From Bacteroidota bacterium (GTDB taxonomy: Bacteria > Bacteroidota > Bacteroidia > Chitinophagales > Chitinophagaceae), in contig JAKQJH010000383.1 in the NCBI GenBank assembly GCA_029561255.1, positions 1 to 41,373 on the forward strand: a stretch of DNA of 41,373 nt, in the 5' to 3' direction. Every line of letters begins with the position of its first letter. Position 1 is the stretch's first letter. A program made the translations under genes and the position numbers. This document shows, in pieces, positions 7,998 through 18,114 of the stretch. The notes beneath the pieces were generated by a model. That model saw only the letters and a program-made list of their open reading frames with translations, was not told the DNA's origin and ran no database searches.

Positions 7998-10604
7998 TTA
8001 TTTGGTTATTACAAGTTTTCTATTAATAACAAGGTCCTCAGCAACCACCTGGATCAGGTAAGTGCCTTTCGGGTACTTCTCCAGGCCATTCAGCTGGATC
8101 ACATTCTCACCCGGATTCAGTGCTGTTTTGATCGTCTGCATGGCACGGCCCGTCATATCCATCACTTTTATCGTGGCTGCAATATTCGCTGTACTGCTGA
8201 GATGCATACTGGTTGATGCTTGTGCGGGATTTGGCACGAGGGTTAAATTCTGTACAACATCCTCAATCCGGATTGCCCTTGTCTCACTGAACCTGGACGT
8301 AACCGGGTTAATATCTGTCAGCTTGAGCCGGTAGTAGGACTGCCCTTTGAGCGCCTGCTGATCAATGAATTCATATGTATTGCTGCCAGTATTGTTATTT
8401 CCCTTAGCATCTGCAAAACCAATATTGGTCCAGTTAACACCATCTGCACTCCGCTCAATACCGAAACCGGAAAGCTCTGATTCATTGATCGTTTTCCAGC
8501 TCAGCTTTGCCGTCCTGCGTCCAGTAGCTTTTGCATCAAAAGAAAGCAGGTTTACAGACAAGGGGAAATTATCGACCAGTACGCGATAATCCTCCACTTC
8601 ACCATTATTAAAATAGCCGGTTGGATTTGACGTGGTCATACTGTTTGAGGAGGATGTTAGGCGCAGACGCAAGTAGGTATATGTTCCATTGGCGATCGTG
8701 GAACTGATACCTGACCAATGTAAATAGTGTTGCTGAACAACCGGTGAGCTGGCTATGGTAATCGGGGCAAGTGCTTCACTTGCATCGTACACCCCGTTGC
8801 CATTATAGTCAAACCAGGCAATTAATGTGGCATCCGCTCCGGTGTTATTATAAATATTTGCCTGTACAAGATAATTACCAGTGGTTTTATCAAAGACAGA
8901 CACATAGGTCAATCCGTCATTATCATCCACACCATCCCCGCTGGCATCGGAAGATGTTTGCTTGTCCCATTCCCAGTCCCAATCGTTGGTAAAAACATTA
9001 CCCAGGAAAAGAGCGGTATCCTTCTCGTGCAATGCAGGAGACAGTGCTACCGGATCATATGTAGAAGGCGCATCACCAAAATCTGCTTTGGGTCTGAACG
9101 CTTCCCCCGCATCTCCTGCAGGGCCGACCCAGGTTACCGATTGTGGCGAACTTAAAATCCGGCTCTTACCAGTGACTGTATTCGCAACAGTACCATTGAA
9201 TACGCCGATAGAATCAGCCACCCAATAAATAGTTCCATTCCACGACTGTGCAGTCTGCGCAGGTCTGTTAGCCAAAATATTAGGTACAACTGTTGAAGTT
9301 GTCGTATTTGATTGCATGTTTATCTGCCAATACTGCCCTCGACCACTGCCAACAGCCGTGGAAGAATTGAAATCATAAATAACACCGTCTTTCAGACCAA
9401 AATCCGCATAGTCATGGATATTATTCGATCCGTTGTCAACCGGAGTCCCCCAAACCTGACAAGCCTTGGATGGAGTAATTGAATCCGAAGCAAATTCAAT
9501 TCGCCAAATAACTGTCTCCCTGCCCGAATTTTTGGTCCCGCTCAACTTATAGCCTTCCACCCCGACATAAAGATCCGCATCATAAAAAGCTGCACCACCA
9601 GATTCAAGCCCGGCATGAAAAGTGGGAATATTAAAGGGGGCCGTCTTTACATCACTGATCAATGTTGAAATCGTTTCAGTATTCATATCGTACTTCTTGA
9701 TATGCCGGATGGAATCAGGTGACCCCGCCGGAGTACATCTTTCCAACCCATCTACCGAATAATAAATAATTCTTTTATATGGATCATATGCGATATTATT
9801 TATCTCACGTACCCGTGGATCAGGGTCCGTAAAAATTGAAACCGCCCTTCCATTTGCCGGATTCACATAAAAAACCGTATTTAAATCATGTACCACCATT
9901 ACATAGGATGGCTGACCTGTAAATGGTTGAGCTATGACATAATAATTGGTGGCAAAATTCCTGTAAACACAGGCCTGAATATCTGAAATCCAGAAATCTC
10001 CCGCTGTACCAGCAAAGACAAGGGTAATTGATGTGACTGGGCCTGCAACTGCTACATTCAGCGTTGCGTTAGATGAAGACGAAGCTATCCCTCCGGCGGG
10101 GCCTGTTCCAATATTCCCAACAATCGTCACAGTGCCGCCGACAGGCTTGGTCAAAACCGGTACTCTCGGAGTAACCCCTTCAAAAGCCGTAACTGTAACA
10201 TTCTGACTCAGGTCAAGATCAAAAATAGAAAACTGAACATTTGAAACAGCAGTATCAAACGTTAATGTAATTGTACCATTCCCAGTAAAATTAATATCTG
10301 CACCAGAACCAAAGGACCCGGTTTCTCCGGTATGAGAAGTGTTATCCCCCAATATTCCGTTTGCCGGATAGTTTGAAGATATGGTGACTGCATTCGTACC
10401 TATAGCAAACCGTTGCGACTGTACCAAGTTGGCAAACAAAGTAGGCGTATTAATAAATGTCGTGTAATTAGTATTTCCATTGGTGATGAAATACTCCAGA
10501 TTATCCCAATTCACATTGGCATTCGTACATTGTGCTGAAACCTGACTGGTAAATGAAGAGCAGATAAATGCCGCTGCTAACAACCGGTGGTAAAGCTTTT
10601 TCAT
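7998..10604 (-). CDS. Secreted GEVED-domain protein with T9SS sorting domain
   Basis: An 868-residue protein with a clear signal peptide (to about residue 25). Residues 30-215 form a beta-rich domain ending FWISDIQACVY. Residues 220-500 look propeller-like, with phrases such as NNIAYDPYKRIIYYSVD and a description-like loop structure. A GEVED domain spans about 505-680: DFGDAPSTYDP, GDGVDDNDGL, WFDYNGNGVYD and NNGEVEDYRVLVDN. The acidic loops probably bind calcium. Then come the Fn3-like domain (LSWKTINE...FGIERSADG, 690-780) and a sorting domain with LVPNPAQAS and KGTYLIQVV. It is likely exported by T9SS and anchored on the surface. The role is unknown. Confidence 0.87.
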   Translation of the reverse strand: MKKLYHRLLAAAFICSSFTSQVSAQCTNANVNWDNLEYFITNGNTNYTTFINTPTLFANLVQSQRFAIGTNAVTISSNYPANGILGDNTSHTGETGSFGSGADINFTGNGTITLTFDTAVSNVQFSIFDLDLSQNVTVTAFEGVTPRVPVLTKPVGGTVTIVGNIGTGPAGGIASSSSNATLNVAVAGPVTSITLVFAGTAGDFWISDIQACVYRNFATNYYVIAQPFTGQPSYVMVVHDLNTVFYVNPANGRAVSIFTDPDPRVREINNIAYDPYKRIIYYSVDGLERCTPAGSPDSIRHIKKYDMNTETISTLISDVKTAPFNIPTFHAGLESGGAAFYDADLYVGVEGYKLSGTKNSGRETVIWRIEFASDSITPSKACQVWGTPVDNGSNNIHDYADFGLKDGVIYDFNSSTAVGSGRGQYWQINMQSNTTTSTVVPNILANRPAQTAQSWNGTIYWVADSIGVFNGTVANTVTGKSRILSSPQSVTWVGPAGDAGEAFRPKADFGDAPSTYDPVALSPALHEKDTALFLGNVFTNDWDWEWDKQTSSDASGDGVDDNDGLTYVSVFDKTTGNYLVQANIYNNTGADATLIAWFDYNGNGVYDASEALAPITIASSPVVQQHYLHWSGISSTIANGTYTYLRLRLTSSSNSMTTSNPTGYFNNGEVEDYRVLVDNFPLSVNLLSFDAKATGRRTAKLSWKTINESELSGFGIERSADGVNWTNIGFADAKGNNNTGSNTYEFIDQQALKGQSYYRLKLTDINPVTSRFSETRAIRIEDVVQNLTLVPNPAQASTSMHLSSTANIAATIKVMDMTGRAMQTIKTALNPGENVIQLNGLEKYPKGTYLIQVVAEDLVINRKLVITK

Positions 10605-10727
10605 GATACAGATTTTGGTACTGGTTTTCTGGTATTGGATTATAATTAGAAAAAACTTCGGTGTTTACTTATACGATTGAAATAATACTCTTATAACACC
10701 TAAATATTTTCCTGTGCTAAATTCAGA

Positions 10728-10739
10728 GTATTTACTTAA
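10728..10739. promoter_or_regulatory. 12-base motif shared with the 17939 site
   Basis: GTATTTACTTAA occurs here and again at 17939-17950, each time upstream of a minus-strand secreted-protein gene. The rest of the 305-base gap 10605-10909 is AT-rich, with no gene seen and no convincing TAnnTTTG box near the 10604 start. Confidence 0.25.
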
Positions 10740-10851
10740 AAAGAAAACTGAAACGTAGGTTTTCACGAAGGATCAGGTACTAATCCTGAATGCGGAAAGG
10801 AGTTTTACGATATTATAAAGCAAAAGTATCGGGAAAGTACCCGGGGAGAAT

Positions 10852-10872
10852 AAAAAAACCCGCTTTTGCGGG
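10852..10872 (-). terminator. Intrinsic terminator after the 10910 gene
   Basis: A five-base GC stem (10859-10863 with 10868-10872) and a TTTT loop. On the minus strand it is followed by seven T. It lies 38 bases after the stop of the 1434-residue protein gene. Confidence 0.8.
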
Positions 10873-10909
10873 CTTTAAAATCAAATTATAAAAAATAAGG
10901 CATGAAATT

Positions 10910-13900
10910 TTATTGCAGCTTATTGAATTTACGGGTCAGTATCATTCCGTTGTATTGTACACGAAAAATATACATGCCTTCCGGGAGATTTACGGCATGG
11001 TTCAGTTCAATTGTAGTATTCCCTTTTACCAAAACCTGGCTGGCGCGGAAATGTATACGGCCATTCAGATCAATAATATCCATGACGGCCCGGGCATTGC
11101 TGGATACACTTATACCAACCGTCATACTGCTTCTGACCGGGTTCGGAAACAGGGAAATACTATCATTCGGCTTGTTAACCTGTAAAACCGGAATTACTGC
11201 AGAATAATTTACTTTACCTGAAGTCAATACCGTTTTCAACCTATAATAAAGTACCGGTAGTTGAGTGTTCAGGGACCTGTCAATTACCTGGTAGGCCTCT
11301 TCTTCATGGATGACTGATCGTGCTTCTACTCTTTGCACACTATCAAAATGCTGACGATCAGCACTTCGCTCAACAATAAAGTAAGCTGGCTGCTGACTGC
11401 ATCGCACTGTCCAGTCAACCCTGACATACTGCCCATCGGCATTGGCTTCAAAGCGGGTATACTCACAATTCAGCAAATAAGGTATACAACGCCAGTCGCG
11501 CTCTGACGCACAGCCATAAGCAATAATTGTATGCTGAACCGTTGTAATTGAACCCGGGGTTGGATCACCAGACGTGGTACCACCATCGCCCATATAAGCA
11601 GAGGTTGATTCGGCGTTACTGTTGTTGTTATCAAACCGGTCATCGAGCCCATCCCCATCTGTATCCACACCGGTCAGGGTAACAAGGTCATCCACAATTC
11701 CGTTGAGGTTCAGGTCATTTCCTTCTATAATATCAATTAGTCCGTCGCCATCCGTATCACTGTCGAGGTAATCGGGTGTGCCATCCCCATCTATATCGCA
11801 AGGGTGGATGCCATCTCCGCCAAAACCAACATAATTATCATAGCGGTCATCAATTCCATCTGCATCGCTATCTGTAGCAGCCGGCAAAAGATAACCTGCT
11901 GTTGTTAATCCTTCCACATTATCCGGAATACCATCATCGTCTGAATCGATGTCATACAGATCGGCCCTGCCTGTTGCATCGCGATTCGCCAAAACCATGG
12001 ATCCGAGAGCAGCCAGCACAGTGTTTCGTCCGTCAGCATTTACCGCACCATCCACCCGTCCGTCCCAGTTTGCATCCGTCAACTGGGTTTCCTTTACATC
12101 AGTAATTCCATCACCATCACTGTCCAGGTCATACGGATTGGGCTTGCTGTCATTGTCCATATTCTTATAAGGCCAGCTGTCTGCACGTCCATTGTTGTCT
12201 GCATCAGTACCGGTACGTAACAAAGCAGCAGCAGCATTTTCTGCAACTGTATCATTCCCCACATCGCCATCATAGCTATCGGTTATTCCATCGCCATCGG
12301 TATCTGTAAATACACTGACTTTAGCGCTGTTAGATGCATCGGCTCCATATACTTCAATAATATCCGGTATACCATCATTGTCACTATCCAGGTCAAGGTA
12401 ATTCGGCAACCCATCCCCATCGGTATCCAGTGCACCGAGGCCTGTTGATGAACCGCTGACACCTGTATTATTGGCATCCACGTTCTGGGAAAAGCCATCA
12501 TTGTCCGTATCAGTATAGTTATCAATCCGTCCGTCGCCGTTCGCATCCACCCCAAAACTCTCCACGGTATCCGGAATTCCGTCATTGTCACTATCCAGAT
12601 CAAGATGGTTAGGAATGCCATCCAGGTCCTTATCCATATTATCATTCACGCCGTCGCCATTGCTGTCCACATAACCGGAAAAATCCGGATCATAAAAATT
12701 GAGGATACCATCGTTGTCACTATCAGCACTTGGATCAAAATTATCATTGAACCCATCTGCATTATTATCGGTAAAGCCCGGATACTGCGCATCATTCCAG
12801 TTGGGTGTACCATCACTGTCATGATCCTGTAGTGCCACCGGGTTATTAAGTTCGAGGTAATCGGGCAATCCGTCGTTGTCATCATCGATATCCGGACAAG
12901 CCAGAATATAGACATTCAGTTGCAATGTATCATCACAGGAACCCGGGCCATCATACCAGGCATAGATCACACGTGTTGTGGTAATTGCCACTGCCGGATC
13001 GTAAAGTGTACCTGCACCAAAGGGCATTCCGGTATAAAAACGATAGCCGCCATACCTGCCTGCGGGGAGGGTTACTGAAGAAGCCGGACAACTATTTGTC
13101 AGGATCGTATCGCCCAATGGCATACAGGAACCAGTGAGTGTTGCGGTTACCGGACCCAGTACTGTACAACCACTCACATCCACACCACTTGAATCGTACA
13201 ATGAAATACCGGATAAAGCGCCGGTATAGTTGATCCGGGCACTGTTGCTGATTGTAGAAGAACAGGAAACCAGTAAGCAGGAAGAAGGCGTATAAACATC
13301 AAATTCAATATAACCGCTTGCTCCGATAGCGAGTGCACCACCGGTACTTCCATTGGCCCCTGTACCGAGTCGGAAGAGTACCCGGTTATTGGTGAAATCA
13401 TACTCTGCCTGATCGTCGGACAATGCATCCGTTTTACTAACCCCATTTATTACAAGACTGCCCGGAACATAAGTGGTGCCTGTGGGGATATTATCATAAA
13501 TAACCGACTGATTACTGGCGTCATTACCATTATTGTGATAGTCTACCCGGTAACGGATCACATCACCCGGCACCAGGCTGCCGCCGTTCACATCAGTAAG
13601 CGATTTCACCAGGTTGAAAGAAGGTGTGTATTGTGAAATGGCGGTGGTTGCCACCTGCAACATATAGTTTTCAGAAGGCGAACTAAAACGGATACTGGCA
13701 GAGGTCTGACTGTTTCCTAAAACCGCATTCAGTGTATTGGGCACGATCAGGATATCAGCATCATAACCTAAAGTATTATTATGAGCCGGACTCCGGGTGG
13801 TAACCACGGCTCCATATTTGGAGATCGTACTGTTCCACATATCGTTCAGGTTCGCAGTGGCATTGGGTGTAAGACTGGTGTACACACCCACCAACGGATT

Positions 13901-15214
13901 GGAGTTCTGTTTGAAAGAATATTCATCGGTCGATACCCTGTCCCCGTCAAATACCACGGCCCCCAGTTCACAACTCACCGGTCCGGAAGGAGGTGTAAGG
14001 AAACCATCTATCGGGATATGCAGGGCCGGGTCGCCGCCATTCATGATGGCTGAGCCATCGAATATGGTAAGGTTACGCAGAATGGTTGAAGGGTCAGAAT
14101 AGGCAATAACAATTGTCCAGCCACCTGCTGCATTCACAATACCGGCCGGGCTGCAGACATTCGCAACGGTGTATGTACCATCAGGACTGGTTGTATTCAT
14201 CAATGCGGTGATATCAACAAAGCAACGGTACCCAGTATGCGGTAATCCGGGAACAAGTGTGTTGTTATGATAATCCGTTTGCGTAGATACCAGATCTGTA
14301 TACGTTGACGAACCGGGCAGTTTCAGTTTGACGTTAGTTTCATTGGTAATCCAGGACACATTGATACCATCTGTACCCTGTGTAGCACCCCAGTAAAGAC
14401 CGGCGAAGAGGACTTGCGAACAGGATGGCAGACTCAGATCGGCAGAGGAACTGTTGAAGATCACGCCATCGGTGCAGGCCAGTTGCAGGTTGAATGACAG
14501 ATCGGAACTGCTTGCATTCGCCTGGTGAATTTCTACCGCAATGGTATTATTGCCCGTAGCAAAATAGGTATTTGCAATACTGAATGTAATAACAGCGTCT
14601 TCAATAGCAGAAGACGCCAGGGTATTGTATGCCACTGCGCCGGCAGGCATATTATTGCGGGCCACTTCCACACCGTTCACATAAACCACATAGCCGTCGT
14701 CACGTTCCACACTGAACTGGTAGGATGTATAAGCCGTGGGAGACGGAATATTAATTGTTTTACGGAAATAACTGGTCAGGTATTTATTACCTGTAGGCAG
14801 GCAAAGTGTACCTCCACCGCCGGAGGGGATACAGGTGGTTTCATCTCCATCGCCATACCCCAGTTCGCCGTTTCCGGATGACCAGGCTGCGTCGTTATAA
14901 CCAAGGTCTTTCCAGCTACCAGCAGGGGCTGCTCCTGCAGAATAATATTTCCAGGATGAACCAAATGGGATCAGCGTATCTGCATCAATATTGATATTGG
15001 CCCCGGTATTCCCGTTATTTACTGCAGAACCACCAGGAGGCGCTTCGGTCGTAGAAACCCCGGAAGAAGTGATGATATTATTGGCAACAAATGTGATATT
15101 ACCGTTCACCGATGAATTAGAATACCGGGGTGTGAACGTTCTCAATACCTGGGCATTTATCCGGGTACTGATGAAACCAGTCAGCAGAAATAATATGATC
15201 AGCTTAAACTTCAT
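10910..15214 (-). CDS. Large secreted protein: jelly-roll, DUF11, thrombospondin-3 repeats, T9SS domain
   Basis: A 1434-residue protein with a signal peptide cut near residue 22. Residues 80-250 are a jelly-roll-like domain (SSWKYYSAG, ELGYGDGDE, RDDGYVVYVNGVEV) nearly repeated in the upstream neighbour. Residues 265-540 have the AGLYWGATQG and GWTIVIAYSDP motifs common in such adhesins. A DUF11-like domain follows (VPGDVIRYRVDYHN). About 785-1195 holds roughly twenty calcium-binding thrombospondin-3 motifs of the form DxDxDGxxD (DTDGDGLPN, DSDNDGIPD). It ends with an Fn3-like domain (YFIVERSADRQHF) and a sorting domain (LFPNPVRSS, LPEGMYIFRV). Six bases separate it from the phosphatase gene, so they form an operon. 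Confidence 0.88.
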   Translation of the reverse strand: MKFKLIILFLLTGFISTRINAQVLRTFTPRYSNSSVNGNITFVANNIITSSGVSTTEAPPGGSAVNNGNTGANINIDADTLIPFGSSWKYYSAGAAPAGSWKDLGYNDAAWSSGNGELGYGDGDETTCIPSGGGGTLCLPTGNKYLTSYFRKTINIPSPTAYTSYQFSVERDDGYVVYVNGVEVARNNMPAGAVAYNTLASSAIEDAVITFSIANTYFATGNNTIAVEIHQANASSSDLSFNLQLACTDGVIFNSSSADLSLPSCSQVLFAGLYWGATQGTDGINVSWITNETNVKLKLPGSSTYTDLVSTQTDYHNNTLVPGLPHTGYRCFVDITALMNTTSPDGTYTVANVCSPAGIVNAAGGWTIVIAYSDPSTILRNLTIFDGSAIMNGGDPALHIPIDGFLTPPSGPVSCELGAVVFDGDRVSTDEYSFKQNSNPLVGVYTSLTPNATANLNDMWNSTISKYGAVVTTRSPAHNNTLGYDADILIVPNTLNAVLGNSQTSASIRFSSPSENYMLQVATTAISQYTPSFNLVKSLTDVNGGSLVPGDVIRYRVDYHNNGNDASNQSVIYDNIPTGTTYVPGSLVINGVSKTDALSDDQAEYDFTNNRVLFRLGTGANGSTGGALAIGASGYIEFDVYTPSSCLLVSCSSTISNSARINYTGALSGISLYDSSGVDVSGCTVLGPVTATLTGSCMPLGDTILTNSCPASSVTLPAGRYGGYRFYTGMPFGAGTLYDPAVAITTTRVIYAWYDGPGSCDDTLQLNVYILACPDIDDDNDGLPDYLELNNPVALQDHDSDGTPNWNDAQYPGFTDNNADGFNDNFDPSADSDNDGILNFYDPDFSGYVDSNGDGVNDNMDKDLDGIPNHLDLDSDNDGIPDTVESFGVDANGDGRIDNYTDTDNDGFSQNVDANNTGVSGSSTGLGALDTDGDGLPNYLDLDSDNDGIPDIIEVYGADASNSAKVSVFTDTDGDGITDSYDGDVGNDTVAENAAAALLRTGTDADNNGRADSWPYKNMDNDSKPNPYDLDSDGDGITDVKETQLTDANWDGRVDGAVNADGRNTVLAALGSMVLANRDATGRADLYDIDSDDDGIPDNVEGLTTAGYLLPAATDSDADGIDDRYDNYVGFGGDGIHPCDIDGDGTPDYLDSDTDGDGLIDIIEGNDLNLNGIVDDLVTLTGVDTDGDGLDDRFDNNNSNAESTSAYMGDGGTTSGDPTPGSITTVQHTIIAYGCASERDWRCIPYLLNCEYTRFEANADGQYVRVDWTVRCSQQPAYFIVERSADRQHFDSVQRVEARSVIHEEEAYQVIDRSLNTQLPVLYYRLKTVLTSGKVNYSAVIPVLQVNKPNDSISLFPNPVRSSMTVGISVSSNARAVMDIIDLNGRIHFRASQVLVKGNTTIELNHAVNLPEGMYIFRVQYNGMILTRKFNKLQ

Positions 15215-15220
15215 TTCGTT

Positions 15221-17866
15221 TTATTGCACTACTGCTTTTTGTTGAACCGCTTCTCCGCGACTGTTTCGTAACTCACATATATACCATCCGGATTTAAGTT
15301 CTATTACTTTCCGGGTTGTTCCTTTTTGCAATGACAGATCTGTCTGACTGACTTTTACCCCATTGACAGTGTAGATCGTCAGGCTATACTGATCATCGGT
15401 AGCTGTACTGCAATCCAAAACAATACTACTCGTCACCCCTGTCCGTATTTCAAGGTCAAAGCCTGTATGTGTGTTACCATTGAGTTTCCTGATGCCGAAA
15501 TAAGTCTGTGCGGTACCGGCACCTGTTGCAGAAAGCCGGTAAAAAACGGTGCCCGGAACCGGTTGGTGGTCGGTGTAACTATATTGCTGCTCACCAGAAC
15601 CTGGAAACACATCAACGGTACCCAGTATCACAAAGTCACGGCCATTGAGCGAACGCTCTATTAAGAATTGCGCTGCCGTCTGATCCGCAACAATGGTCCA
15701 GTTCAGTTGAACAACTGCATCCATCCGTCTGACATCGAAGGTTTTCAGTAAAACTGGCAGAGTACTGGAGGTTGTTACATTGAACTGATCAGTGATGCAA
15801 CCATACTCATCTTCCACCGTATAATTGGTTACTGCATTAATGGGCGGGGTTACACTTATGGAACGGGTGGTAGCGGCGGTACTCCAGCTGTAGTTTCCCG
15901 GCCAGGATGCAGTCAATGTTTTTGAACTGCCATTGGAAATGGTATAATTCGTTGTTTTGTTTACATCCTTGATAATAGTGAACTGATCAAAAATGGTTCC
16001 GTTACGACGGAGCATCTTTGCATCAAGCCGATTATCCTCCACTTCAAAATAAAAAACACCACCATCATTCAGGGCATAAGGCATTGGCCCGGTACCAAAG
16101 CCGGTATTCATAGTACCACTGGCCCCTGCTGATCCGGATACCACGTATACGGTACCATGATTGGCGGGTGCAGAATTATAAACATACGGACAGGTTGCAC
16201 TACTGGTATAGGTTGCACTGGAATTACTCACTGCATGCGTACCTGCGTTGAAAGAAGCCCAGGATCCGGTATAGTTTTTAATAAGATAGCCCCGTTCATA
16301 GTTATGACTGTGTCCACAAACGATCATATCCACACCGCGGGTTTCGAGAAAACTGATAAAGTTCTGCCGGATATTCACAAGGTCTGACTCCGAATCGGAG
16401 TTGTGACTGCCCTTTGTATAGGGCGGGTGATGCCAGTAGGCGATTGTCCATTTTTTTGTGTTCGCGGCAAGATCATTGGTCAGCCATGTTTTCAGGGCGC
16501 TGCCACCAGCTGTTTCAATACTGGTGCCATCGCTTTCGGTACCATAGGAGTCAAGTGAAAGAAAATGAATATTACCGATGTCAAAAGAATAAAAATTCTG
16601 TTTGTTAGACGCTACACCACCAGATTCACCGGATTGGGGTACAGTAAAACTGTTGTGATAAGCCATGTTCCGCAAAGCCTTATTCGCCGCACTGTTACCA
16701 TAGTCATGATTGCCCGGAGCAGGATAAAGCTTATGGTTTTTCAACATGTTACTGCCATAGATATTAAAGAAGTTGGCCGTGAATTCTGCATCCGTTCCTG
16801 AGTTATACGCATTATCGCCCAATAATAACCATGCATCGGCTGCGTCAATGCTATTGGTTGTGAGATAGTCCAGATAGCTGGCCAGGCTTTCGTCCTGGTA
16901 GGCAACATTACCCCGTCCACAATCCCCAAAGGCGATCACCCGGATCTTACGGGTCGTATTGAATGCCGGCAAGGTTGTAAAAAACTGATTGGCATCCGGC
17001 AACTGTGAATCGGTTGAGTTACCTATACGATAATAATATTTGGTATCTGTTGACAAACCAGTTACCCGAACAACATGCTCTGTTACTGAACTGGCATCAT
17101 TCACCACTATCGGATAGCTGCCATAGCTTGTTCCTACTTCTACTTTGGAATTCTGTGCAGTTGCTGTTCTCCAGCGGATGGTTATTCCATCCTGACTACC
17201 TGATTGCAGGTAAGGGCCGCGGCTCAGTCCGGCTGAAAAAGCATCATTGGCCAGCAATTGCAGGTTGAATGAAATATCGCTGCTGGTTGAAACAGGTGGT
17301 GAACCGGACACGGATGCCTGATGCATTTCCACCGCAATTGTATTGTTACCTGATACAAAAGCGGACGTAGCAACTGTAAAACTGATGATCCCATCTTCAA
17401 CTGCTGTCGTTGCGGATGTACCATAGCTGACAGCACCGGCTGCAATATTATTGCGTGATACTTCCACCCCGTTCACATACACCACAAAACCATCATCCCG
17501 GTCAATATTAAAACTGAAATTGGTATAAATTGCCGGATCCGGAATATTAATCACTTTTCGGAAATAGTAAGCAGGCCATTTATTACCAGTTGGAGTACAA
17601 AGTGTACCAGCTACAGGGCTGGCCGCCGGAATACAGGTAGATTCATCTCCATCTCCATAACCCAATTCACCGGTACCAGATGGCCATGCACTATCATCGA
17701 AACCGGTCGTATGCCAGTTGGCCGGATAATTTGCCTGGCTATTTGCCCAGTATTTCCAGCTACTGCCATAGGGAATAACAGTGAGCTGAGCACCAGCTAT
17801 TTCATGGAGTAGAAAAAAAAGGAGGCAGAGTGAAAGGGATTTAATGTAAAATGGTATGGCTTTCAT
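15221..17866 (-). CDS. Secreted purple-acid-phosphatase-like metallophosphoesterase
   Basis: I take the ATG at 17866, which gives a standard signal peptide (to about residue 27); an ATG eight codons upstream falls in the promoter. The 881-residue chain has a jelly-roll domain (30-205), an Fn3-like purple-acid-phosphatase N domain (213-300) and a metallophosphoesterase domain (308-525). The metal motifs are intact: FGDCG (D315), GDNAY (D351, N352), GNHD (386-388), WHHPP (H479/H480) and GHSHNYER (H519, H521). It should hydrolyse phosphomonoesters or diesters outside the cell, useful for phosphate scavenging. The C-terminus has the recurring Fn3-like domain and a divergent T9SS-like end (SGWYICELRN) lacking the usual PNP motif. 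Confidence 0.9.
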   Translation of the reverse strand: MKAIPFYIKSLSLCLLFFLLHEIAGAQLTVIPYGSSWKYWANSQANYPANWHTTGFDDSAWPSGTGELGYGDGDESTCIPAASPVAGTLCTPTGNKWPAYYFRKVINIPDPAIYTNFSFNIDRDDGFVVYVNGVEVSRNNIAAGAVSYGTSATTAVEDGIISFTVATSAFVSGNNTIAVEMHQASVSGSPPVSTSSDISFNLQLLANDAFSAGLSRGPYLQSGSQDGITIRWRTATAQNSKVEVGTSYGSYPIVVNDASSVTEHVVRVTGLSTDTKYYYRIGNSTDSQLPDANQFFTTLPAFNTTRKIRVIAFGDCGRGNVAYQDESLASYLDYLTTNSIDAADAWLLLGDNAYNSGTDAEFTANFFNIYGSNMLKNHKLYPAPGNHDYGNSAANKALRNMAYHNSFTVPQSGESGGVASNKQNFYSFDIGNIHFLSLDSYGTESDGTSIETAGGSALKTWLTNDLAANTKKWTIAYWHHPPYTKGSHNSDSESDLVNIRQNFISFLETRGVDMIVCGHSHNYERGYLIKNYTGSWASFNAGTHAVSNSSATYTSSATCPYVYNSAPANHGTVYVVSGSAGASGTMNTGFGTGPMPYALNDGGVFYFEVEDNRLDAKMLRRNGTIFDQFTIIKDVNKTTNYTISNGSSKTLTASWPGNYSWSTAATTRSISVTPPINAVTNYTVEDEYGCITDQFNVTTSSTLPVLLKTFDVRRMDAVVQLNWTIVADQTAAQFLIERSLNGRDFVILGTVDVFPGSGEQQYSYTDHQPVPGTVFYRLSATGAGTAQTYFGIRKLNGNTHTGFDLEIRTGVTSSIVLDCSTATDDQYSLTIYTVNGVKVSQTDLSLQKGTTRKVIELKSGWYICELRNSRGEAVQQKAVVQ

Positions 17867-17887
17867 AGGTAACGGGTATAACTTTTG

Positions 17888-17918
17888 CAACTATAAAATT
17901 CGCTCAATAAAGCGGCAA
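17888..17918 (-). promoter_or_regulatory. Bacteroidota promoter for the phosphatase operon
   Basis: On the minus strand TTG (17918-17916), a 20-base spacer and TATAGTTG (17895-17888), one mismatch from TAnnTTTG. It lies just upstream of the ATG at 17866, and supports that start over the one at 17890. Confidence 0.5.
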
Positions 17919-17938
17919 TAACAATCGGTATTAATACT

Positions 17939-17950
17939 GTATTTACTTAA
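17939..17950. promoter_or_regulatory. Second copy of 12-base motif GTATTTACTTAA
   Basis: Identical to 10728-10739. Here it lies 21 bases upstream of the -33 element of the phosphatase promoter, a position suited to an activator or repressor site. Confidence 0.3.
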
Positions 17951-18081
17951 GCAAAAGGCAAACAGGTACTACACAATTACCCTTAATCCTACACTCCCAT
18001 CCGTAACCCTGAATGGCAAAAAAGAAGCGAACGATTTACAGCTGCCTTCAAATCCCGGAGCACTCATTTTAAAATAAGTGA

Positions 18082-18114
18082 TTGACTTCAATCCTTTTAA
18101 AAATCGTACTTTTA
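18082..18114 (+). promoter_or_regulatory. Probable promoter for pdxA
   Basis: TTG at 18082-18084, a 22-base spacer and TACTTTTA at 18107-18114 (one mismatch from TAnnTTTG). It lies 20 bases before the pdxA ATG. Confidence 0.4.

Noticed and set aside
10821-10828. TACTTTTG box on the minus strand upstream of the GEVED gene
   Set aside because: It matches TAnnTTTG but has no upstream TTG, lies more than 200 bases from the start codon and sits beside a terminator.
12283-12645. Met- and Ile-rich frames inside the thrombospondin-3 region
   Set aside because: Shifted-frame translation of GAT-rich calcium repeats, not a gene.
17867-17890. Upstream ATG at 17890 as phosphatase start
   Set aside because: The extra eight residues precede a normal signal peptide and overlap the likely promoter; the ATG at 17866 is better.
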